Of a DNA stretch of 64,000 bases, positions 57,406 to 64,000 are shown piece after piece; positions within the stretch are counted from its first letter, which is position 1, and every line of letters starts with the position of its first letter. The stretch is from Atherinomorus stipes. Taxonomy: Eukaryota; Chordata; Actinopteri; Atheriniformes; Atherinidae. The notes below the pieces were generated by a model. It was not told the origin of the DNA, searched no databases, and saw only the letters and a list, made by a program, of their open reading frames with translations. Location: positions 171,469 to 235,468 of the forward strand of contig JALJCO010010210.1 in the NCBI GenBank assembly GCA_023101725.1, written 5' to 3'. The translations under genes were made by a program, and so were the position numbers.

Positions 57406-57579
57406 GCAAAAATTGCAAAAACAATATCAAAAGAACTACATAGACTCTAGCATGTTAAATGTAAAAGTTAATGACAATCATTAGAAAGACTGTTAACATG
57501 GTTTGTTTGAAAGGATAAAGAAGACAAAGTCACTTCTCTCTGAAAAGAACGATGATAGATTAGATTTTTTTTTTTTTTT

Positions 57580-58500
57580 TTTTTTAGTTGCATCTGAAAT
57601 AAACCCAAAAAGACTTCTGGAACAATGCCCTTTGGACAGAGGGAACCAAAGTTGAGATGTTAAAACACAACATACAGCACCATGTGTGGTGGAAACCTAT
57701 CCTGAGCACTAAAACCTCATTCCAACTGTCAGGCATGGTGATGGAGGACTGAAGATTTGGGCTTCTTTTGCAACCACAGACCATAAACTTCTCTGTATAC
57801 AAAAATATTCAACACTAAGAATAAATTGGTTGGATTTGACCAATCTGGTTGGTAGTTTTGGGTCTGACCAAAAAGATTGGTTAGATTGGTTAGATTGGTT
57901 AGATTGACCAATCTTTTCGTCAAAAGTTATGTATCCAACCAATATTTTGGTCCTTTTGACCAAAAGATTGGTTGGATACATAACTACCAACCAGAATGGT
58001 CAAATTCAACCGATCTGTTTTTAGGGTGATGAAGTGTCAAATGAGGCCATGTGTCTGACCACTAAAGCTTGACTCAAACTGGGTCATGCAGCATGACAAT
58101 GATCACAAACATAGCATGACTACATAAGAAAAGAATGAAGGTCTAAAAAAGGTCCATTCAAAGTCCAAACCTCAACTGGTCTGAAAAGTTTGGTGGGATC
58201 TTACAAGAGCTGGATATAAGCACATGCCTGTATACATCAGTGTAAAAAGGCAACACTTTACAAGTTTACAAATTCCTCTCCAATGCTGTAAGAGACTGAT
58301 AATGTCTCAAAGAAAATCATTTACTCAGGTTATTAAGGTACATGTAGTTCTATAAACTGTTATATTAAGGAGATTAAGAATTTTTTCACACTGCCTCAGC
58401 ATTTTGGTTGAGTTTCTGTCAAATAAAACATGATGCTGTGTAATATGTCATATGTTGTTCATCTGCATCTGAACAGCATCACTACTCCACCTGGTGCAAA
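57580..58500 (+). pseudogene. Tc1-like transposon remnant carrying a foldback insertion
   Basis: The body follows the second half of a fish Tc1-like transposase gene: CATTCCAACTGTCAGGCATG, GATTTGGGCTTCTTTTGCA, ACTGGGTCATGCAGCATGAC and CAATGATCACAAACA (the catalytic aspartate region). Then CCAAACCTCAACTGGTCTGA is followed by 3' flank motifs TGTGTAATATGTCATATGTT. Stops and frameshifts break it throughout, the N-terminal half and left end are absent, and about 210 bp of unrelated sequence interrupts it after CAAAAATATTC. Confidence 0.7.
57815..58025. mobile_element. Foldback (palindromic) element inside the Tc1 remnant
   Basis: The outer arms, 57825-57858 and 57981-58015, are inverted with few mismatches (GACCAATCTGGTTGGTAGTT against AACTACCAACCAGAATGGTC). 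Inside, AGTTATGTATCCAACCAAT (57925-57943) and ATTGGTTGGATACATAACT (57967-57985) are a perfect 19-bp inverted pair enclosing a second one (TTTTGGTC/GACCAAAA). Three tandem AGATTGGTT units lie at about 57879-57905. The family is not recognised. Confidence 0.7.
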
Positions 58501-59491
58501 CCACATGATGTTTTTTTCTCTTCTTTTTGTATCCTGATATGTAAAACCTAAGAGTTCACAGGAATACTTCTTTTTTTATGACTGCTTTTTTTCTTACATC
58601 TTATAGATTACAGAGGGCCAATTTTGCAACCTTTTTTATGACATTAATTGAGAAAGCTGCACACGTCACATATCTGGGAACCAATGGGGGGCATAAAACA
58701 GAATAAAGTAAGTTTATTCAGATACTCTGCATAGAATGTGTGCATGTACTTTGTTGTGTCACAGACTGTAAAGACATTTCTGTTTACTCTTGTTGAACCA
58801 GATAAAGTGACAAAAGCTGTGCTCAAAAGAGATTTACCAAGGCAATAAACTCTTTCCCCTCATTCTCAAATCTTATATGCCAAACTTTGCAGTACTTGTA
58901 AGATTAGTACATAGTTGTATTTTTACAGAGGGGGCCTACATTTGAGGTAGGGATACAGAATGACATCTTAGTAAAGACATTACTGAGAGCAAAATGTACA
59001 TAATCAAGAGCTCCTCTAAGCCTTCAAGCAGCTTCTCATTGAGCCAGATTGCATAGCTGCAAAACTGTTACACAATGACTTTCACACTATTTAGCCCCAA
59101 TGCTAATATGGCATTGCAATATCAATTCACACAGGAGGAAATGGAGGGGGGGGGATCTTTAAATTAATTAGTCACAATAAATCTAAAGTAATTAGTCACA
59201 ATAAATTTCTGTTTAACAAGAAACATTTACAGCATTTCATCTAGCTTGGTACATTCTCCCAGTGTCCTTCACAGACTGAATGAACTTAGTGTTGTGTGAC
59301 TGACTAGGTCGTTGTTGCCATAGCAACTGTTCAGGAGAGCCAAAAAAGTGAAAATGTATTCAGGTCATTTCAGAACCTTGAAAATTGGCCAGGTATAGTT
59401 TTCTGCTCAGTGGAACTCTGTGTGTGATAAAAGGGAGATGACTGTATTCCTGAACACATTGGAGTAATAGTGACAAGGAAAGATGTGTGTA
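58501..59491. other. Non-coding sequence, nothing recognised
   Basis: AT-rich. A short tandem pair TAATTAGTCACAATAAAT lies at about 59166-59207, and there is a G9 run near 59147-59155. No gene. Confidence 0.4.
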
Positions 59492-60395
59492 CACCCACCA
59501 GTCACTTTATGGGGTTAAATTACTCAATTACACAAATAGCTAATCAGCCAATCACATGGCAGCAACTCTGTTTATTTAGATATGTAGATGTGGTCAAGAT
59601 GACTTGCTGAAGTTCAAACTGAGGATCAGAATGAGGACAGAGTGGGATTGAAAAGACTTTGAATATGGCATGGTTGTTGGTGCCAGACGGCTGGGTGTTT
59701 CAGAAACTGCCACTCCTGTCAGTTAAGAACCATAAAATGAGGCTACAGTTCACACACACTCACCAAAAACTGGACAATAGAAGATGAAAAAATGTTGCTG
59801 GTCTGATGAGTCTCCAGTTCAGCTCCACATGTAGATGCTAGGCTCAGAAGTTGACTGGAAACATCATGAAAGCACGGATCCAGCCTCCCTTGGATCAAAG
59901 CTTCTAGCTGCTGCTGGTGTAATGGTGCGGGGGGAGATGTTCTTGGCCCACTTTGGACCCCTTCGTACCAGTATGGCATGGTTTAACCACCACAGCCTAC
60001 CTGAGTATTGTTGCTGACCATGTCCATCCCTTTATGACCACAGTGGAGCATCTTCTGATGCTACTCCCAGCAGGATAATGCACCATGACACAAAGCTCAC
60101 ATCATCTCCAACTGCTGTCTGGAACATGACGATGAGTTCATTGTACTCAAATGGCCTCCACAGTCACCAGATATCAATCCAACAGAGCAGCTGTGGGATG
60201 TGATGGAACAAGAGATTGTCATCATGGATGCAGCAACTGTGTGATGCTATCAAGTCAGTATGGGGCAAAATCTCTGAGGAATGTTTCCAACACATTTTTG
60301 GATCAATGACACCAAGAATAAAGGCTGCTCTGCAAAGAAAATGAGGGTCCAACCTGGAACCAGCAAGGTGTACCAAATAAAGCAGTTTTTGGTTG
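59492..60395 (+). pseudogene. Internally deleted Tc1-like transposon
   Basis: TA flanks both ends (59490-59491 and 60396-60397). The left tip contains CACCAGTCACTTTAT and the right tip GTGTACCAAATAAAGCAG, a known fish Tc1-like family. After GGTGCCAGACGGCTGGGTGT and TTCAGAAACTGC the sequence jumps at about 59710 to CACTCCTGTCAGTTAAGAAC, losing most of the N-terminal DNA-binding region. Downstream parts (GACCATGTCCATCCCTTTAT, CAATGGCCTCCACAGTCACC-like, GGGATGTGATGGAACAAGAG) are kept but frameshifted. It could still act as a substrate if its ends are intact, but it makes no transposase. Confidence 0.8.
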
Positions 60396-60605
60396 TACCT
60401 TCTGTTAACTTAGTTGTTGAGGTGTCAAGGTGTGGAAGAAAGATCTAAATGAAGGATGAGACAGTCGGCAGATGGATGCAGAAAATCCTTTATTCAAAAA
60501 AAAAAAAAAAAGTAAAAGAGCTACATGTGTCATGATCCACAACCGAATGAGTGGAGGATGAGTGCATGGAAGGACCTTGGGAGGTACTGAATGACTCACG
60601 AGCCA
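60396..60605. other. Short spacer with A-run
   Basis: It includes TTTATTC followed by an A-run at about 60496-60512, resembling a poly(A) end, possibly of a truncated retroelement. Nothing more can be assigned. Confidence 0.35.
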
Positions 60606-60962
60606 CTTTCAGACTTGCATTGCGGAACATGAGCAGTAAAGTCCATCCGCTCTTTAAACAGACTTGTCTTTTTAAACATGCCACTTCTTTGCAGACTTAT
60701 CATGTCCCGGGTGCTTTCAGACATCAGGAAATGTTGTGGAAAAGTCAGCACAGCCCCACTCTCCCTTCAATTCTGTCCATAACATTTTCTTGTAAGTTTA
60801 GCCAAAAATGATGTGCCGCAACATTTCCGTTCTTATGACATGGGGCCAAGTCGGGAAATGTCCGCTACATCTCCGAGGTAAAAGACCGGAACACATGTCT
60901 GAATGCAAGCGTTATAAAGACAGAGTCCGCAATATTACCGCTTTCCAGCGCGAGTCTGAAAG
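60606..60962 (+). mobile_element. MITE with CTTTCAGACTTGC tips
   Basis: CTTTCAGACTTGC and GCGAGTCTGAAAG are inverted with one mismatch in 13. The 357-bp body is the inverse of 25265-25637. It has many CpG sites for this neighbourhood, suggesting a young insertion. The target duplication is not clear. An 86-codon frame across it is not considered coding. Confidence 0.7.
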
Positions 60963-61130
60963 GGGCTACGGAGAGATCAGAATCATTTCAGTCCCAGCTG
61001 AGATAGTATTTAAATCTAAAGAACTACAGATGGGAATCCGTAATTGTTTCAGGTTATGTTTTTATCAAATCCTCTTTAGATAAAACAAGTGTTCAATATG
61101 CTATGTAAATGATCCCACCTAAGCTTTGGT

Positions 61131-61300
61131 GACAGTGTGGGGTCCAGTCACCATGCCTTTGATTGATCATGTTCCCTGGCTACTTGGCCACAGGGAGGTC
61201 CCTTTGGCTGATTGGTAAGTGTGCGTGACTGTCATCCGGTAGTCTGGGGGCTGATTCCTGCCAGGGCCCTCCTTGTGTACCTTGACAAATTTTGGCATTG
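61131..61300 (+). mobile_element. tRNA-like short element, copy 3
   Basis: GTGACAGTGTGGGGTCCAGT through CTGGCTACTTGGCCACAGG, TTTGGCTGATTGGTAAGTGT and GGGGGCTGATTCCTGCCAGG to CTTGTGTACCTTGAC. The D-arm- and B-box-like parts are clear. The terminal TGTGGCA repeats are worn. Confidence 0.55.
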
Positions 61301-61401
61301 TTGACAGGATCCATGTAGCGCTAAGGGTGGATCCATGGATTCCTAATTGGCAGCAGCCTGCATGGAGCACGAGGACGTGCTTTTGGAAAGGGGGAGAGAT
61401 G

Positions 61402-61570
61402 TGATAGAGTGGGGTCCTGTCACCATGCCTCCGACTGATCATGCGCCCTGGCTACTTGGCCACGAGTGTATCCCTTTGGCTGACAGGCTAGCATGTATGG
61501 CTTTCACCTGGGAGGCTGGGGATCTAATCTTGTCCAGGTCCATGTTGGGTACCTTGCCACACTTTGATGT
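61402..61570 (+). mobile_element. tRNA-like short element, copy 4
   Basis: Same orientation as copy 3 and about 100 bp beyond it. GGGGTCCTGTCACCATGCCT, CTGGCTACTTGGCCACGAG, TTTGGCTGACAGGCTAGC and GGGTACCTTGCCACA. The right TIR (TGCCACA) is preserved here. Confidence 0.6.
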
Positions 61571-63036
61571 GAACTTAAGAGCTGAATTAATCTGTTTTGT
61601 CCCTCTCTTGTTTAGTTTTTCCTCCTTTGTTCTCTTTATTAGAAGCTCCACCTGGGCAGGATAAGTTTACAAGGGTCCAGTCTGGTTTAATCTCTGCAAA
61701 GTATATTAATATTTTCATATTAATACTGAATATAAGAGTCCCTTACAGAGCAGCGAAGCAGCCTCAAAGCCACTGATGAAGGATTCTGACGGCTAAATGA
61801 CTTCAAATCCAAAATCCTTTTGAGCAACCATAAATTACTCACAGTTTCTTACACTTAGTCACACAGCATGTTCAAAGTTTTAGTTCATAACACTGTTTCA
61901 GTGGTTAAATACCTGCATGACTGCAGTCAGAGTTCCAGATTTTCCTCTTGAGAGCCTCAATGCTCCTGACTGTCCACACGTAGCAGACAGAGTGGTCCTG
62001 AAATGACAGGTCCAACTCCAGGGCAGGCCTAAGAGACATGATTCACACCACAGTGCTGAAGACAGCAAAAATACCTCGACATAGAAAGTAGTGTGTCACA
62101 ATCATTTCCTCGCGATACTGCAAAGTGGGCAAAGTGAGACTGAGTGCAGCGCCGCGCAGCTCTGGCAACTTATCACTGTCATCATACAAAATTGCTGCAG
62201 ATAAATCACTCTGATTTACCTGGGACCATCTGGTGAGTAGTGCCCATGAAGAAAAATGGGATGAGGGGGAAGAAAGAGGAATAGAGATCGCTGAAAGGAG
62301 GGAGGTTTGCCAGGTGGGTAAAAGCCTGGAAAGAACAGGAACTGTCAAATAAATCATGAAAAAATAATACGAAAACAAAGTTATGCACTGCAGCAGCGAG
62401 CTTCAGTCAGAGGCTGTCATGGAGGCATCAGAGAGGAGTGGATTGACCAACCTCGGGGAACCTGAACAGCGCTTGTGTTGACCCTGCTGATGATATCACT
62501 GAGCAGGATTTTTTTGTTTGCTTCAAACTTTGTGAGCCAGCTCAGCGCGAGAGATGTCTGAATAACAAGCCTTTCAGTCTTGGCGCAGAGCATCTGACAG
62601 AAACAAACAAGAAAAAGTCTTTGAAGAGCTCCAGGATTCTGCTTGTTCCTTCACAAAAGTCCACAACACATGTCTAAACCTTGTACGGAGTCACAGCTGT
62701 GGTGCTCTCCACTGTTTGATCCTCCCACAAAGCTTGTCAGAGGTAGAGTTTGTGTGAGCGGAGGACATGAAGTTCATGTTAACTCTGCAGCAAGATTGCA
62801 TTTCTGTAGCAGAAGAGTTTCCTCATGTTTTCCTCCGGGAGGGAACTGCTGACTCTTCTTGTCAAACTGTCAAAGTCTGGGAGGTTGTGTGCCAGCCTGT
62901 CAATCACATCACAGAGGCATTTCCAGTGTGCAGCAACAAGATATTGAAGAATGTTAAGACCTTAGAAAATATGTCTGAACACTAAATCCTCAGTGTGAGT
63001 TACACAAAGTAAATATTCACCATAACAGAGTACATA
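61571..63036. other. Unique sequence, nothing recognised
   Basis: Mostly repeat-free. Open frames such as 62043-62378 (minus, 111 codons) have no recognisable domain, and no splice model could be built. Confidence 0.4.
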
Positions 63037-63397
63037 TGCAGCCATGGAAAAAATTAAGAGACCACCTTTCTCATCAAAAATAATGATTATGCAATGGAGT
63101 TCCAACTGTGGTGTGAATCATGTGACTAAAAGAGACAGAAAAGAACATATAGAATGCCTAAAAGCTGTTTTTGGCAGTACAATGCCATATTGATGTAAGA
63201 ACTTAATATGCAAAATCACTTATCAAGAAAAAAATGAAAAATTTTTAGATATCAGTTCTTGAATTAAACTTTTATGAGCTATTTTTGTTGTTATCCTTAT
63301 GTTTGTCCAGACAAATCTACTTTGAGTAGTACAAGACATTAAAATGACCAATAATGTTAGAAAACAAGGTTGGTCTCTTCATTTTTTTCCATGACTG
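63037..63397. mobile_element. Tc1/mariner-type MITE
   Basis: The ends GCAGCCATGGAAAAAATTAA (with GAGACCACC) and GGTTGGTCTCTTCATTTTTT (with TCCATGACTG) are inverted repeats of about 30 bp. TA adjoins both (63035-63036 and 63398-63399). The body is AT-rich and non-coding. TA target sites fit Tc1/mariner mobilisation. Confidence 0.75.
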
Positions 63398-64000
63398 TAT
63401 GTCCAGGACTTGTAATAACGGAGTTCTGTTTTTTGGGGTTTATTTTTGTACCTTTTTGCTAAATTTGTAATAAACTAAGATGACATCAATATCATGCTAT
63501 CCATGCTATCCTTGGTATATACCCGCTGATTCTAATTCAGGGTCAGTGAAGGGGACGGACCTTATCCCAGCAACTATTTGGTGAGAGGTGGGGTGTGAGA
63601 ATTTAGAGCACCCAATTAACCTGACTTGCATGTTTTTGAGCAGTTGGAAGAACAGTGAACCACCACATCCCTGTACAGCCCGGGTAAATAGCAATGTCAT
63701 GCTAATGCAGCAAAATACTGTATATCACCTAATAAAAATTGAAAACTTTGCTTTATGTAAAACTTAAGTATTTAGCACAATTGATTTGGGTATCATATTG
63801 ATGCAGATGTGGGCATTGAAGGATCAGTCAGATGCTCATGCTGTTGCTGCTCATGCTAGGGGTACATGACAACTATCGGGCCAATAACAGGAAATGATTT
63901 TGTCATTCTGATAGTCCGATATCATTACAACTTGCCCCAATAACATACATATTATTTTTGTCAGAAAAACAGTGCAGCCTAGTTGAAGCAGTTGAAGCAA
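63398..64000. other. Non-coding sequence to window end
   Basis: A decayed repeat tip may lie at 63895-63935 (TCTGATAGTCCGATATCATT), similar in style to hAT ends seen elsewhere. No gene. Confidence 0.35.

Noticed and set aside
57821..58020. CRISPR-like or satellite array suggested by repeated AGATTGGTT units
   Set aside because: Only three short units without spacers. The inverted structure fits a foldback element inside a eukaryotic transposon.

Overview
The window is vertebrate nuclear DNA, most probably from a teleost fish. It is AT-rich and mostly non-coding. Every open frame is short and scattered, with no operon-like packing. It is full of transposon debris of kinds I associate with fish genomes: Tc1-like remnants, hAT and Harbinger-type termini, short elements at TTAA sites, an L2 tail, a solo LTR and tRNA-like short repeats. 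No bacterial, phage or plasmid features were seen.

I can support one protein-coding gene. It is a five-exon, plus-strand gene from 40286 to 46674 whose predicted product fits transmembrane and death domain protein 1 (tmdd1). All four introns have GT-AG borders in phase 1. The spliced frame gives 242 residues: an N-terminal signal peptide, a death-domain-like helical region and one C-terminal membrane helix with a short basic tail. A 536-bp TTAA-site element ends about 226 bp before its start codon. Intron 2 (about 4 kb) carries three more short elements.

The rest reads as a gene-poor flank. 1-8.5 kb: a GC-rich retroelement-like tail, MITEs, a strong stem-loop and a possible conserved element. 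8.5-16.4 kb: a Harbinger-like end next to a hAT MITE, then a diverged tandem duplication. 16.4-22.5 kb: an L2 tail, two perfect 80-bp inverted copies 5.3 kb apart, a poly(A) insertion with a 15-bp target duplication and a 758-bp solo LTR. 22.3-27 kb: a nested transposon cluster. 28-35 kb: a SINE-like unit, a broken ORF region, a repeat with a purine-rich tail and a Tc1 remnant split by another repeat. 46.7-54.5 kb: mostly unique sequence with candidate conserved non-coding blocks. 54.5-63.4 kb: dense repeats, including two Tc1 remnants, one of which holds a foldback element.

Transposon families were assigned from terminal motifs, target-site duplications and resemblance to known families recalled without a search. 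Superfamily names should be read as inference. No conservation or expression data were available.
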